This document shows positions 46,354 through 56,099 of a stretch of 64,000 nt of DNA, in pieces. Location of the stretch: positions 177,089 through 241,088 of the forward strand of contig CAJUKU010000003.1 in NCBI GenBank assembly GCA_910587425.1. Reading direction: 5' to 3'. The translations under genes were made by a program, and so were the position numbers. Below the pieces are notes generated by a model. That model saw only the letters and a list, made by a program, of their open reading frames with translations, had not been told where the DNA came from and did no database searches. Numbering within the stretch: position 1 is the stretch's first letter; each line of letters starts with the position of its first letter. This stretch comes from an uncultured Muribaculaceae bacterium (GTDB taxonomy: Bacteria > Bacteroidota > Bacteroidia > Bacteroidales > Muribaculaceae).

Positions 46354-47868
46354 TCAGTCGATCAGTGAGTGACCTGTCATCTCCGAGGGCTGCTTCAATC
46401 CCATGATCGAGAGGATTGTAGGAGCAACGTCGGCAAGTTTGCCCGGCTCAACATGTGCATCCTTGCGCGATGTCACGTAGATGCAGGGCACGGGATTGAG
46501 CGAGTGTGCCGTGTTGGGTGTACCGTCGGCATTTACTGCGTTGTCGGCATTGCCGTGGTCAGCTATGATTATAACCTCATAGTCCGATTCCTTGGCTGCC
46601 TCAACTGTGCGGCGCACGCATTCATCCACAGCCTTGACAGCCTTTTCGATAGCCTCGTAGACTCCAGTATGTCCTACCATGTCGCCGTTGGCGTAGTTGA
46701 CCACGATGAAGTCGAACTGCTGCGAGCGGATTGCCTCGGTGAGCTTGTCGCATACCTCGAATGCGCTCATCTCAGGTTTCAGATCGTAGGTGGCAACCTT
46801 GGGCGATGCCACAAGTATACGCTCCTCACCCTCATAAGGTGCCTCACGTCCGCCGTTGAAGAAGAATGTCACGTGGGCATACTTCTCGGTTTCGGCTATG
46901 TGGAGCTGCTTCTTGTCGAGCGACGAGAGATATTCGCCGAGGGTATTGTCGACATTCTCCTTGTCGAATATGATGTGCACGCCAGTGAACGACGCGTCGT
47001 AAGGTGTCATGCAGTAGTACTGCAGACCGGGGATGGTGGTCATGCCCGCTTCCGGAATGTCGTGCTGTGTGAGCGCTACGGTGAGCTCCTTGGCGCGGTC
47101 GTTGCGGTAGTTGAAGAATATTACCGCGTCGCCCTCTTTTATTGTGCCGTCGACGGTCGAGTTGTTGATCGGTTTTACGAACTCGTCGGTTACATCGGCG
47201 TCATACGAAGCCTGCATTGCTGCAACCATGTCGGTGGCTTGTGTACCCTCGCCATGCACGAGCAGGTCGTAGGCAACTTTCACGCGCTCCCAGCGCTTGT
47301 CGCGGTCCATGGCATAGTAGCGACCGATGATCGATGCTATCACACCTGCCGATTTGCTGCAGTGCTCCTGAAGCTGTTCGATAAATCCTTTGCCGCTGCG
47401 GGGGTCGGTGTCACGGCCGTCCATGAAGCAATGGATATATACCTTTTCAAGTCCGTAGCTCTTTGCGATGTCGCACAGGGCGAAGAGGTGGTCGAGCGAG
47501 GAGTGCACACCGCCGTTCGATGTCAGACCCATGAAGTGGATCGCCTTACCGTTATCGCGGGCGTATGAGAAAGCGCTCTTGATCTCGGGGTTCTCCATGA
47601 TCGAGCCTTCGCGGCACGCTTTGTTGATCTTCACCAGATCCTGATACACGACGCGTCCGGCGCCAATGTTCAGGTGTCCGACCTCGGAGTTGCCCATCTG
47701 TCCGTCGGGAAGTCCTACGTTCTCACCGCTCGCCTGAAGCTCGGAGTTAGGGTAGTTTTCGAGAAGATAGTCCCAGTAAGGGGTGGGGGTGGAGAAAATA
47801 ACGTCGCTCTTGTCATGTTTGCCGATTCCCCATCCGTCGAGAATCATCAGCAATGCTTTCTTTGCCAT
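46354..47868 (-). CDS. gpmI: 2,3-bisphosphoglycerate-independent phosphoglycerate mutase
   Basis: This two-manganese glycolytic enzyme of 504 residues interconverts 3- and 2-phosphoglycerate. The metal ligand D11 (MILDGWGIG), the phosphorylated S61 ([14 protein letters not shown]) and the C-terminal metal site [10 protein letters not shown] are intact. Its leader (47869 to about 47980) can fold into nested hairpins, e.g. GTGCG at 47892-47896 with CGCAC at 47936-47940. Confidence 0.97.
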   Translation of the reverse strand: MAKKALLMILDGWGIGKHDKSDVIFSTPTPYWDYLLENYPNSELQASGENVGLPDGQMGNSEVGHLNIGAGRVVYQDLVKINKACREGSIMENPEIKSAFSYARDNGKAIHFMGLTSNGGVHSSLDHLFALCDIAKSYGLEKVYIHCFMDGRDTDPRSGKGFIEQLQEHCSKSAGVIASIIGRYYAMDRDKRWERVKVAYDLLVHGEGTQATDMVAAMQASYDADVTDEFVKPINNSTVDGTIKEGDAVIFFNYRNDRAKELTVALTQHDIPEAGMTTIPGLQYYCMTPYDASFTGVHIIFDKENVDNTLGEYLSSLDKKQLHIAETEKYAHVTFFFNGGREAPYEGEERILVASPKVATYDLKPEMSAFEVCDKLTEAIRSQQFDFIVVNYANGDMVGHTGVYEAIEKAVKAVDECVRRTVEAAKESDYEVIIIADHGNADNAVNADGTPNTAHSLNPVPCIYVTSRKDAHVEPGKLADVAPTILSIMGLKQPSEMTGHSLID

Positions 47869-48070
47869 ATTGTTGTCTATCTGTTTTTAGAGTGCGCCGG
47901 GATTAATGCCGGACTGACAGTTTTAATAACCGTCACGCACTTAGTTTGGTTGTAGGTTTTCGATTTTTTTGAGAGCGTAAAGTTACTAATTTTTCCACAA
48001 TCCCGATTCGTTGAATCCTCAAAAAACACATATAGGAGCATCGTGTCGCGCTCTTTTTGACGGCGAAAAC

Positions 48071-48100
48071 TTGTGCAGGTGTGGAATCTTTGTAATTTTG
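48071..48100 (+). promoter_or_regulatory. promoter of the tyrosine phosphatase and esterase genes
   Basis: A -33 TTG (48071-48073) and -7 TAATTTTG (48093-48100) are separated by 19 bases. The leader to the ATG at 48142 is about 36 bases. Confidence 0.7.
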
Positions 48101-48141
48101 CAGGATAATAGTTGATAAACCTCAAAAAACTTGCAGCTCTA

Positions 48142-48699
48142 ATGACTGATGACCAAGACCGCAAGCCAGGTGCCACGGCACTTGAGGCTGTCTCCAATGC
48201 CCGGCGCCTGAGCCGTGAGCGTGGTGATGGTAAGATACGGGTGCTTTTCGTATGCCTCGGTAACATTTGCCGTAGCCCTGCTGCCGAAGGTGTCGCCACA
48301 TCCATTGCAGTTGAGCGTGGGGTGTCTGACCGCTTTGAATTCGATTCCGCCGGATTCTACGGAGGTCATGCCGGTAGCCTGCCGGATCTGCGTATGCGCC
48401 GTGCGGCATCATACCGCGGATACACTCTTGAGCACCATAGCCGCACAGTCAAGCTGTCCGACTACAGCTACTTCGACATAATCCTTGGAATGGATGATGC
48501 GAATATCGACGACCTCCATGATCATGCACCGACGCTCGACGATCTGCGTAAGATTGCGCGGATGAGCGATTTCGCCACCGCGTTCCCGTCTGCGCGCTCC
48601 GTGCCCGATCCGTATTATGAAGGTGCCGAAGGCTTTGAGCTTGTGCTCGATCTGCTCGAAGATGCATGTTCCAATCTGCTCACACTTTTGTTGAAATAA
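48142..48699 (+). CDS. low molecular weight protein tyrosine phosphatase
   Basis: This cytoplasmic phosphatase has 185 residues. I chose the ATG at 48142 over an upstream TTG. The active-site loop CLGNICRS (C38, R44) and the general-acid loop PDPYYEGAEGFELV are intact. About 30 extra residues precede the core domain. Family members remove phosphate from tyrosines on kinases of capsule export or from small substrates. The secreted esterase gene follows by 41 bases. Confidence 0.93.
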   Translation: MTDDQDRKPGATALEAVSNARRLSRERGDGKIRVLFVCLGNICRSPAAEGVATSIAVERGVSDRFEFDSAGFYGGHAGSLPDLRMRRAASYRGYTLEHHSRTVKLSDYSYFDIILGMDDANIDDLHDHAPTLDDLRKIARMSDFATAFPSARSVPDPYYEGAEGFELVLDLLEDACSNLLTLLLK

Positions 48700-48740
48700 C
48701 CAGCCGTACATAAAACTCCGGTTGATATCAATTGATTAAT

Positions 48741-49610
48741 ATGAAAAAACTATTAGGCATTGCCGCCGTGACGGCAATTTTGGGTGCTTCCCTCACAGCC
48801 GGAAAGGTCTCCGGCACGCAGACTTCAAATTGCTGTTCATCGCGCGATAACATAGCTGACACCATCGTGGTGCCGGGAGGCAGATGGCTTGACACAGACA
48901 TGAAAGTCACAGTAGCTGTTCCCGCCTCTTACCGTTGCGAGGGTGATACCGCGCATTATCCCACCGTATATCTTCTCAACGGTCATGGCGGAAGCTATAA
49001 GAACTGGGGCACGCTCCTCGATCTCGACAGCGCCGCCACGGCTTACGGCTGCATAATCGTATGCCCCTCGGGGATGAACAGCTGGTACTGGGACTCTCCC
49101 GTGAAACCGGGCATGCAGATGGAAAGTTTCATCGTCAACACTCTCATACCTGCGGTCGACTCTCTCTACCGCACGATTCCCGACCGTTCGCAGCGTGCCA
49201 TTACCGGTTTCAGCATGGGAGGACACGGAGCGCTTTGGCTTGCAATCCGTCATAAGGATCTTTTCTCATCCGTAGGCTCAACAAGCGGAGGCGTGGATAT
49301 CCGTCCGTTCCCCACACGCTGGAACATGCCCGATATGCTTGGGTCAAAGAAGGATAATCCTGCACGTTGGGACGCCCACACCATCGCTACCGCTGTCGAT
49401 TCGCTTAAGCCTGGTGAGCTTAACATAATCTTTGATTGCGGCACTGACGATTTCTTCTATAAAGTCAACTGTAGCCTTGACAGCACCATGAATGCACGTG
49501 GCATACACCACACTTTCATAACAAATCCCGGAGCGCACACCGCGTCCTACTGGCGCCGTTCCATCATTCCGCAGCTCGACTTTTTCAAAGCAAAGCGTGC
49601 CGGACGCTGA
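48741..49610 (+). CDS. secreted alpha/beta-hydrolase esterase
   Basis: This is a 289-residue esterase of the esterase D / feruloyl-esterase-like family. The signal peptide spans about residues 1-24. The nucleophile is S158 in GFSMGGHG and the catalytic histidine is in GAHTASYW (about 272), with an Asp in FDCGTDDFFY. The oxyanion-region motif NGHGGSYKNWG is present. It probably acts on acyl esters of polysaccharides or peptides in the periplasm; the substrate is unknown. Confidence 0.88.
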   Translation: MKKLLGIAAVTAILGASLTAGKVSGTQTSNCCSSRDNIADTIVVPGGRWLDTDMKVTVAVPASYRCEGDTAHYPTVYLLNGHGGSYKNWGTLLDLDSAATAYGCIIVCPSGMNSWYWDSPVKPGMQMESFIVNTLIPAVDSLYRTIPDRSQRAITGFSMGGHGALWLAIRHKDLFSSVGSTSGGVDIRPFPTRWNMPDMLGSKKDNPARWDAHTIATAVDSLKPGELNIIFDCGTDDFFYKVNCSLDSTMNARGIHHTFITNPGAHTASYWRRSIIPQLDFFKAKRAGR

Positions 49611-49626
49611 CCTGTAAGCACCTGAT

Positions 49627-49676
49627 AATACGACATCGGCGTTGTGCCTGCATAGACACAACGCCGATGTCGTATT
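49627..49676. terminator. bidirectional terminator, 20-base perfect stem
   Basis: 49627-49646 pairs perfectly with 49657-49676 around a 10-base loop, with A/T-rich flanks. It ends both the esterase transcript and the opposing FadL transcript. Confidence 0.93.
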
Positions 49677-49692
49677 TTATTCAGTTTTTAAA

Positions 49693-51066
49693 TCAGAAAC
49701 GGTAGCTTACACCGATCGATGGTATCAGGGCGTGCACCTTGTAGTTGGCTGTGAATGTCGCCTCAGCCGGGAGTCCGAGCGCCGGCATTTTAGCCGCGAG
49801 CAGATCAGTGTAGCTGCATGATGCGTTGTCCTTGCCCAGTCCCGCTACATACATGAATGCAAGATCGATCGAGAATCCCTCAATCGGGCGGAACGAGAAT
49901 CCTACAGTAGGCTCGATCTTTGTCATGCCCGGAGTCTCGGGGTTGTAGTGCAGCTCGCTCACGGGCGATGTGTCGATCATCATGCCCGCGCGCAGGTCAA
50001 AACGGTGTGTGAGCGCATACTGCGCTCCGAGTTTCACAGCCCAGCTGTTGCTGTAGTTTTTCTCCAGATGCTGGTCGTAGGCATCGAGTTGCTCCGCAAG
50101 GAAATCGATGTCAAGACTCTTGTATGTCTTCCATCCTGTCAGTTGGGCGTCGGCTGCGAGAGTCAGCTTATCGGTCGGACGGTATGACAGACCGAAATTC
50201 AGCACGTACGGACAAGGCATCTCAGCAGCGAAGTTAGCACTGTTGATTATGTTCAAGTCTTTCTCAAGTATGGCGCGAGCCACCTCGTTTGCATAGTTCA
50301 CTGTAGCTTCTCCCGCTTTCACCTTCATGGTCATCTTCGATCGGAACGCTACTCCTGCGGTGATACGGTCTGTGACATCGAACATAGCCCCGACATTTAC
50401 CCCTAAGGCGAGGTTGCTCGTGCCGTTGAGGTTGACAGATGCAGGAGTCGTGGTGCCGAACCGGTAGGAAGGGTCAAGTCCCATCACCTGTGCGGCTCCG
50501 GTGGCGGCAAGAACGCCGATCACACGGTCAACGGTCGATGCGCTTACCAGACCCTTGTTCAGGTCCACCGATCCCCATGAGAGCATGAGTCCGGCGCCGA
50601 CTGAGAGCCGGGGGGTGATACGCCATGACACTGTGGGCTGAATGGTGTATGATTTCAGGTCAACGCGCTGGTTCAGTACGGCTCCAGGCCAGTTATCGGT
50701 CCAGTTTATGCTGCTGCCGTAAGGTGTGTAGAAACTCACCCCAGCCTGGAGGTTGTCATAGATGCGGAAAGCGGCGTTGAAGCTTATCGGGGTGCTCAGT
50801 CCGTTGTTGGTCTTGTAGTCAGTACCGTCTACAGTTGCCGTAGCGGTGGCTTTTATGCCGGTCACCGAACCGGTTATGTCGAGTGTCGATGTTGAGAATC
50901 CCAGACCTGCAGGGTTGAAAAACATGCTCTCTGCTCCGAGTTTAAGTGCTGTTCCGGTGTGTCCCATGCCGAGCTGGCGTGTGCTCAGGGTGTTTATCTG
51001 ATACCCTTCGGCTGAGGCGGTCAATGCTGCCGCGGCAGTCATGAGCGGGATGATGATTCGTTTCAT
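49693..51066 (-). CDS. OmpP1/FadL family outer-membrane transporter
   Basis: This 457-residue beta-barrel has a signal peptide (cleavage near LTASAEG). The N-terminal hatch region (RQLGMGHTGTALKLGAESMFFNPAGL, read in parts) is typical of the family, and the last strand ends IPSIGVSYRF with a terminal aromatic residue, as needed for barrel assembly. It probably takes up fatty acids or other hydrophobic compounds. It has a -7 box at 51164-51171 and a leader of about 90 bases with small hairpins. Confidence 0.92.
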   Translation of the reverse strand: MKRIIIPLMTAAAALTASAEGYQINTLSTRQLGMGHTGTALKLGAESMFFNPAGLGFSTSTLDITGSVTGIKATATATVDGTDYKTNNGLSTPISFNAAFRIYDNLQAGVSFYTPYGSSINWTDNWPGAVLNQRVDLKSYTIQPTVSWRITPRLSVGAGLMLSWGSVDLNKGLVSASTVDRVIGVLAATGAAQVMGLDPSYRFGTTTPASVNLNGTSNLALGVNVGAMFDVTDRITAGVAFRSKMTMKVKAGEATVNYANEVARAILEKDLNIINSANFAAEMPCPYVLNFGLSYRPTDKLTLAADAQLTGWKTYKSLDIDFLAEQLDAYDQHLEKNYSNSWAVKLGAQYALTHRFDLRAGMMIDTSPVSELHYNPETPGMTKIEPTVGFSFRPIEGFSIDLAFMYVAGLGKDNASCSYTDLLAAKMPALGLPAEATFTANYKVHALIPSIGVSYRF

Positions 51067-51163
51067 TCAGTTTGTGTTACGTTGATATTTGTCGCATCTG
51101 TGCATCGCGCACATTGCCTGGATCCACCTCTCCGCATTGGATGCGGTATTGAAAATCCGGCTG

Positions 51164-51171
51164 CAAAGGTA
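51164..51171 (-). promoter_or_regulatory. -7 promoter box of the FadL-type gene
   Basis: TACCTTTG on the minus strand lies just downstream of an intrinsic terminator (51206-51242), so it separates fadL from transcription coming from further upstream. Confidence 0.6.
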
Positions 51172-51205
51172 CGCTTTTTTCCTGTACCCGCTGTTGCCGC
51201 ATACG

Positions 51206-51300
51206 AAAAAAGGAGGTGGCACCGGTTGCGGGTCATCTCCTTCTTATGAGTTTCAAAAGGTAAAAAATCGTAAGGTAAAAAAGATTGCTTTTAGGTTTGC
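51206..51300 (-). ncRNA. candidate short RNA between tandem promoters
   Basis: A TACCTTTG box at 51305-51312 is followed about 95 bases later by a nine-pair hairpin (51210-51218 with 51234-51242, one G-U) and six T's (51206-51211). The product would be a roughly 95-base untranslated RNA or an attenuator ahead of the FadL gene. This fills most of the 389-base gene-free stretch 51067-51455; I see nothing else in it. The upstream -33 box is poor. Confidence 0.4.
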
Positions 51301-51455
51301 GCTACAAAGGTATCGGCATTTTTTCATTCGTGGCGAAGAAAAAAGTATGTTGTTTAACATGATTCTTCAGCAGTTTTTTGTCGATTCAATCGTAAAGTGC
51401 ATAGTCATAGTGCAATATGAAAAACGGTTCGTGAATGGCGCTTTGTTAATAATAA

Positions 51456-52205
51456 TTAATTTCTGTATATTCTGCGAATATCGAAGTTTTCACCGTCAAA
51501 AACACCGTAGGTCATCTGGCGGAATGCATCGCCGAGAAGTATGAGTGTTGACCCGTTTTCAAGTTTCATCTCAGCCTTGATATGGCGGTGACCGAATACG
51601 AAGAAATCAACCCGTCCGTGCTCCTCCGCATAGCGCCGCGCGAATATGCGCAGTGGATCATCCTCACCGATCACCGGCGATGCTTCCTGCCCACCCTCAC
51701 GGCTGTGTGCCGACCAGCGGTGGGCGAACTCGACGGTCCATCGCGGATGAATCGCTGCAAACAGCCGTTGGCATGTGCGGTTGCGGAATATGCGTTGCAT
51801 CCTGCGGTACGATGCGCGCGGTTCGCCGACGCCGTCGCCATGTTCCATCACGAAGCGGCGTCCGTCGATGACCGTGTCAAGCACGCCGTCGACTACTTCA
51901 AGCCCTATCTCCGTAGGCAGATAGTCGTAGATCCACACATCATGATTCCCCTTAAGCCATGTGATCTTGACACCCGCGTCGGCAAGGCGTGCCAGTGCGC
52001 CGAAAAAACGCACGAATCCACGTGGCACCACCGTACGGTATTCATACCAGAAATCGAGCGCGTCACCTAATATATATAGTGCGCGTGCTGTCGGCTCTAT
52101 TGAGATCAGCCAGTCCGCCACCAGTCGCTCGTGAGCGCGTGGATCGGCTATGCAGCGCGATCCCAGGTGTATATCCGATATGAAATATGTCAGTTTCTTG
52201 TCCAT
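51456..52205 (-). CDS. lpxH: UDP-2,3-diacylglucosamine diphosphatase
   Basis: This Mn-dependent calcineurin-like hydrolase of 249 residues is in lipid A synthesis. The metal motifs are in order: SDIHLGS (D11, H13), GDALDFW, KGNHDVW and FGHRHIKAE. The length fits LpxH. It is the last gene of the ddh-symporter-DUF59-lpxH run, 19 bases after the DUF59 gene. A general UDP-diacylglucosamine hydrolase variant is possible. Confidence 0.92.
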   Translation of the reverse strand: MDKKLTYFISDIHLGSRCIADPRAHERLVADWLISIEPTARALYILGDALDFWYEYRTVVPRGFVRFFGALARLADAGVKITWLKGNHDVWIYDYLPTEIGLEVVDGVLDTVIDGRRFVMEHGDGVGEPRASYRRMQRIFRNRTCQRLFAAIHPRWTVEFAHRWSAHSREGGQEASPVIGEDDPLRIFARRYAEEHGRVDFFVFGHRHIKAEMKLENGSTLILLGDAFRQMTYGVFDGENFDIRRIYRN

Positions 52206-52224
52206 AGGCTAGTGCCGTGGTGCA

Positions 52225-52548
52225 TCACATGAATCCGAGGTCAAGTTTCGCTTCGTCGCTCATCATGTCCTTGTTCCATTCCGGTTCGAACACGATGCGG
52301 ATCTCCACGCTCTTCAGTCCCTCGATGCTTTCGAGCTTGATGCGCGCATCCTCCACTATGAAATCGGCTGCGGGGCAGTTAGGTGCAGTCAGCGTCATGT
52401 CTATCTTCAGGTTGGCATCGTCGTCGATGTCGATGTTGTAGATAAGACCGAGACTGTATATGTCAACCGGAATCTCAGGGTCATACACAGTCTTGAGCAT
52501 GGTTATCACCTTCTCCTCAAGTGCAAGGCGTTCGTCTGGTGTCAGCAT
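52225..52548 (-). CDS. DUF59/MIP18-family iron-sulfur assembly protein (SufT-like)
   Basis: This is a 107-residue single-domain protein. The family motif TVYDPEIPVDIYSLGLIY and the Cys-containing TLTAPNCPAAD are present. DUF59 proteins help mature Fe-S proteins. Its start overlaps the end of the upstream symporter gene by 32 bases, so translation is probably coupled; the conserved N-terminus supports this start. Confidence 0.9.
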   Translation of the reverse strand: MLTPDERLALEEKVITMLKTVYDPEIPVDIYSLGLIYNIDIDDDANLKIDMTLTAPNCPAADFIVEDARIKLESIEGLKSVEIRIVFEPEWNKDMMSDEAKLDLGFM

Positions 52549-53890
52549 ATTCTGTTGTATTATTTGAAAAATATTGTTCCGTAGCGCGGCTCACGGTTTC
52601 CCTCAGCCGCAGCAGCGTGAACATTGTCGGGAAAGCCATGAGTGCGTAGAAAAGGTCGCACATCGCCACGGCGGCGCTTAGCGGTACTACGGCGAATACC
52701 ACCAGCGAGGCTATGAATGCGTACGTATAGAAGCGTCTGCCACGCTCGCCGAACAGGTATGCGGCGCAGCTTGAGCCGTAGAAAGAGTAGGTGAACATCG
52801 ACGACAGTGCGAAGCAGGTCACTATAGCCGTCAGCATGTACTCTCCGGCGGGAATCGCCGAGCCGAAAGCCGACATGGCAAGCGTCAGTCCCTGCGTCTC
52901 CCCGGGTGTTATCTCTGCACCTAAGAGGATGGCGAAAGCAGTAAGCGTGCAGACAAACCCCGAGTCGATGGCAGGACCGAGCATCGCTACCAGTCCTTCC
53001 GTCACAGGCTCGCGGTTGGCTGATGTGCCGTGCATGATCGATGCGGTGCCCACTCCGGCATCGTTGACAAGCGCCGCCCGTCGCGCACCGATTATCGCCA
53101 CTCCGGCAAGCGCTCCCCAGCCTGCCTCGAGGCTGAAAGCGTCGTGGAATATAGACGAGATAACTCCGGGCACACCGTCAATATGTGTGACTATTATGTA
53201 GAATACCATGGCGAAGTAAGCCGTCACCATAAACGGTACCATGACAGTCGCCACGTTGGCTATGCGCTTCACTCCGCCGAGCACCACGAGTCCTACCGTA
53301 GCAGCTATTGCTATGCCGATGCAAAGGCGCAACGTCATGTCGTCGGCAATTATCCTGCCGGCTGCCGACGCCAAGGCTTCCGTGAGCTGGTTGGCGTTCA
53401 TTATGCACAGAGTGCCGAACATCCCCGCCACTGCGAAGCAAACGGCAAGCGGACGCCATGCAGCGCCGAGTCCGCGCTCGATTATGTGCATCGTTCCGCC
53501 TCTGTGCGTTCCGTCGGCATCGGTTTTGCGGAATTTCACAGCGAGCACACCCTCGTGATATTTCGTGCACATACCCACAGCGGCACTGACCCACATCCAG
53601 AACACCGCTCCGGCGCCACCCATTGCTATCGCGATGGCTACGCCTGCGATGTTGCCCATCCCTACGGTAGCGGCTACGACCGACATCAGTGCCTGTGCCG
53701 ACGATATGCCGCCCGGTTCATTGGCACCCGGCTTGCGCCGGAGCGCGCGAAGGGCATCCGGAAGCCTGCGCAGCGATACCAGCCCCGACGACAGCAGAAG
53801 CCATAATCCGCCACCGATGAGGGCAATAAAAAGGGGATAGCCGCACACAGTGTCGGCTATCTCCGTAAGTATCTGGGTCGCTTTATCCAT
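52517..53890 (-). CDS. sodium:alanine/glycine symporter (AGCS family)
   Basis: This 457-residue membrane protein has about 10-11 segments. Family hallmarks are SAQALMSVVAATVGMGNIAG, FWMWVSAAVGMCTKYHEG, and ARRAALVNDAGVGTASI. It imports small neutral amino acids with sodium. It sits between the diaminopimelate dehydrogenase gene and the DUF59 gene, so alanine supply for the wall or general nutrition are both plausible. Confidence 0.94.
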   Translation of the reverse strand: MDKATQILTEIADTVCGYPLFIALIGGGLWLLLSSGLVSLRRLPDALRALRRKPGANEPGGISSAQALMSVVAATVGMGNIAGVAIAIAMGGAGAVFWMWVSAAVGMCTKYHEGVLAVKFRKTDADGTHRGGTMHIIERGLGAAWRPLAVCFAVAGMFGTLCIMNANQLTEALASAAGRIIADDMTLRLCIGIAIAATVGLVVLGGVKRIANVATVMVPFMVTAYFAMVFYIIVTHIDGVPGVISSIFHDAFSLEAGWGALAGVAIIGARRAALVNDAGVGTASIMHGTSANREPVTEGLVAMLGPAIDSGFVCTLTAFAILLGAEITPGETQGLTLAMSAFGSAIPAGEYMLTAIVTCFALSSMFTYSFYGSSCAAYLFGERGRRFYTYAFIASLVVFAVVPLSAAVAMCDLFYALMAFPTMFTLLRLRETVSRATEQYFSNNTTEYADTRRTPCT

Positions 53891-53917
53891 TGATTGTGGG
53901 CAATGATGCGGAAGGCA

Positions 53918-54814
53918 TCACACGAGGTGGCGTATCAGCTCCTCGCGGTCGCCCGGAAGGAGGTCTATCACCGGGATCTCGATCATCGTGTACGCTCCGG
54001 GCTTCTGCAGCATCGATGCGCGTGCCACACCAACGAGTATCTGTGCCGTGAGCGCAGGGTTGTTGATCGACATGTTGAACTCGAAGCGCTGGTTCTGGGT
54101 CCGTCCCGAAACACCCTTGCGCACCATGTTCACACCGTGTCCCATATCCTTTACCTCGTCGACCGAAGCTACCTGCATCACGTGGGTCTCATCCGACGCG
54201 AAGTAGGGATCCTCTTTCACTGCCTTGGTCACCTCGGCAAGCGATGCTCCCGGCTCAAGTTCCACGTACACCATGCGGCGGTGTATGCCGGTGCCGAGAG
54301 GAATGGTCATAGACAGGGCGTCTTTCACACCGGGCTTTGACTTCACGCAGACGGTGTGCCCCATGCTCATGCCGGGTCCGAAGTTTGTGTAGGTGATACC
54401 CTTGGGAGCCGCTGCTTGAAGAAGGGTGCGGACAACGGAGTCGCTGCCCGGATCCCAACCGGCTGAGATGATTGCCACTGTGCCATGCTCGCGTGCAACT
54501 TTGTCGAGTTCTGCGCGCAGGTCGGCTATTGAACTGTGTATGTCGTAGCTGTCGACAGTGTTGATACCTTCCGCAAGGAGCACTGCGGCATGCTTCTCAA
54601 CCTCGCGGGTCGGGGTGCAGAGGATTGCCACGTCTACTTTTCCGAGAGTATGTATGTCATCGGTCACTTTATAGTCCGACAGCTCGGCTGGAACCACCGA
54701 CGGGTTGCGGCGCACCACGCCGGCGATCTCGAAGTCGGGTGCCGTCTGCAGTGCCTCGAGCACAAAGTGCCCGATGTTGCCGTAGCCCACGATGGCTGCT
54801 CTTATTTTTGTCAT
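53918..54814 (-). CDS. ddh: meso-diaminopimelate D-dehydrogenase
   Basis: This 298-residue NADPH enzyme makes meso-diaminopimelate directly from tetrahydrodipicolinate in the short lysine/peptidoglycan branch. The Rossmann motif GYGNIGHFVLEAL is at residues 10-22. The substrate-binding SAGWDPGSDSV and GPGMSMGHT segments identify the family. The gene lies 61 bases after ackA across a compound hairpin, and the symporter gene follows. Confidence 0.95.
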   Translation of the reverse strand: MTKIRAAIVGYGNIGHFVLEALQTAPDFEIAGVVRRNPSVVPAELSDYKVTDDIHTLGKVDVAILCTPTREVEKHAAVLLAEGINTVDSYDIHSSIADLRAELDKVAREHGTVAIISAGWDPGSDSVVRTLLQAAAPKGITYTNFGPGMSMGHTVCVKSKPGVKDALSMTIPLGTGIHRRMVYVELEPGASLAEVTKAVKEDPYFASDETHVMQVASVDEVKDMGHGVNMVRKGVSGRTQNQRFEFNMSINNPALTAQILVGVARASMLQKPGAYTMIEIPVIDLLPGDREELIRHLV

Positions 54815-54834
54815 AAATTTTGTTTTTAATTGGT

Positions 54835-54878
54835 TAACTGAACATATCTACATCCACAGGATGCATTTTGTTCAGTTA
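54835..54878 (-). other. compound hairpin between ackA and ddh
   Basis: The outer arms at 54835-54844 and 54869-54878 pair perfectly (10 bases). An inner CATCC/GGATG pair (54851-54855 with 54859-54863) stacks inside. It overlaps the ackA stop region. There is no T tract, so it is more likely an RNA-processing or stabilising structure than a full terminator. Confidence 0.6.
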
Positions 54879-56078
54879 TAGTTTGCTTACGATCTCCTGC
54901 GTGTCGCGGGCTATCATCAGCTCCTCATCTGTAGGAATGATTACAACACGTACGCGTGATGCAGGTGTGGAGATCTCAGTCTCGGTGCCGCGTGTGCGGG
55001 CATTCAGCTCCTTGTCGATCTCCACGCCCATGAATGCGAGGGGAGCGCAGACGTTCTCACGCACGCCGGTCTGGTTCTCACCAACACCGCCTGTGAACAC
55101 GATCACATCCAGTCCGCCCATCTCGGCTGCGTATGCGCCGACATATTTTATGATGCGCTGCTCGTACATGTCGAGGGCGAGTGTGGCACGCTCGTCGCCC
55201 GCTTTCACGGCAGCCTCGATCTCACGCATGTCGCTCGAGATTTCGCTCACGCCGGCGACACCGCTCTCCTTGTTGATGATCTTCTGCAGATCCTCAACGC
55301 TGTAGCCGTGCTTGAGCATGAGGAACGTAAGCGCACCGGGATCCACATCGCCCACGCGGGTACCCATCATCAGACCCTCTGTCGGGGTGAGACCCATCGA
55401 GGTGTCGATGCTCTTGCCATCCTTGACAGCAGTGATAGATCCACCGTTGCCGATGTGGCATGTCACCATCTTGAGACCCTTCAGGTCAAGTCCGAGGAAC
55501 TCGGCGGCACGCTGCGACACGTAGCGGTGGCTTGTGCCGTGGAAACCGTAGCGGCGCACACCATCCTCCTTGTAGAATTTGTAGGGGAGTGCATACATGA
55601 ATGACTTCGCGGGCATCGTCTGGTGGAACGCGGTGTCAAACACACCTACCTGAGGAACGTTAGGCATAAGCGCCGAGATAGCCTCTATGCCGGTTATGTT
55701 TGCGGGGTTGTGTAGCGGCGCGAGGTCGTAGCAGTCCTTCACCTGCTGGATTACCTCGTCGGTGATCAGGACGCTCGTGTTGAATTTCTCGGCACCGTGA
55801 ACCACGCGGTGACCCACTGCGTCGATCTCGTCATAGCTCTTGATGCAGCCCTCTTTCGGATCGGTAAGATTGTTGAGGATAGCCTGGACAGCTCCCTGAT
55901 GGTCGGTGAGTCCAAGCTCTGTGATAGCTTTTGAGCCGTCGGCGCGCTTGAATTTCAGGAAACCGTCGTTCAGACCGATTTTTTCCACACCACCTTCCGC
56001 CATTGTGCGGTCGGTATCTGTATCGATGAGTTTATATTTCACGGAACTGCTTCCGCAGTTGAGCACGAGTATTTTCAT
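54876..56078 (-). CDS. ackA: acetate kinase
   Basis: This 400-residue enzyme makes ATP and acetate from acetyl phosphate. The N-terminal nucleotide-fold motif LVLNCGSSSVKYKL, the HRVVHGAEKF motif and the GFHGTSHRYV motif are present. It follows pta by 21 bases: together they form the acetate-producing branch of fermentation. Confidence 0.97.
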   Translation of the reverse strand: MKILVLNCGSSSVKYKLIDTDTDRTMAEGGVEKIGLNDGFLKFKRADGSKAITELGLTDHQGAVQAILNNLTDPKEGCIKSYDEIDAVGHRVVHGAEKFNTSVLITDEVIQQVKDCYDLAPLHNPANITGIEAISALMPNVPQVGVFDTAFHQTMPAKSFMYALPYKFYKEDGVRRYGFHGTSHRYVSQRAAEFLGLDLKGLKMVTCHIGNGGSITAVKDGKSIDTSMGLTPTEGLMMGTRVGDVDPGALTFLMLKHGYSVEDLQKIINKESGVAGVSEISSDMREIEAAVKAGDERATLALDMYEQRIIKYVGAYAAEMGGLDVIVFTGGVGENQTGVRENVCAPLAFMGVEIDKELNARTRGTETEISTPASRVRVVIIPTDEELMIARDTQEIVSKL

Positions 56079-56099
56079 TGTAGTGTGATGATGTGTGAT

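Noticed and set aside
46369..47568. A 399-codon open frame opposite gpmI
   Set aside because: It is the exact antisense of a well-supported enzyme gene, has Cys/Val/His-rich composition typical of antisense frames here, and has no promoter or recognisable motif.
51063..51236. A 57-codon frame ending at the FadL start (MTRNRCHLLF...)
   Set aside because: Its beginning is the arm of an intrinsic terminator and its middle is the FadL promoter box, so the sequence is explained without coding; composition is not protein-like.
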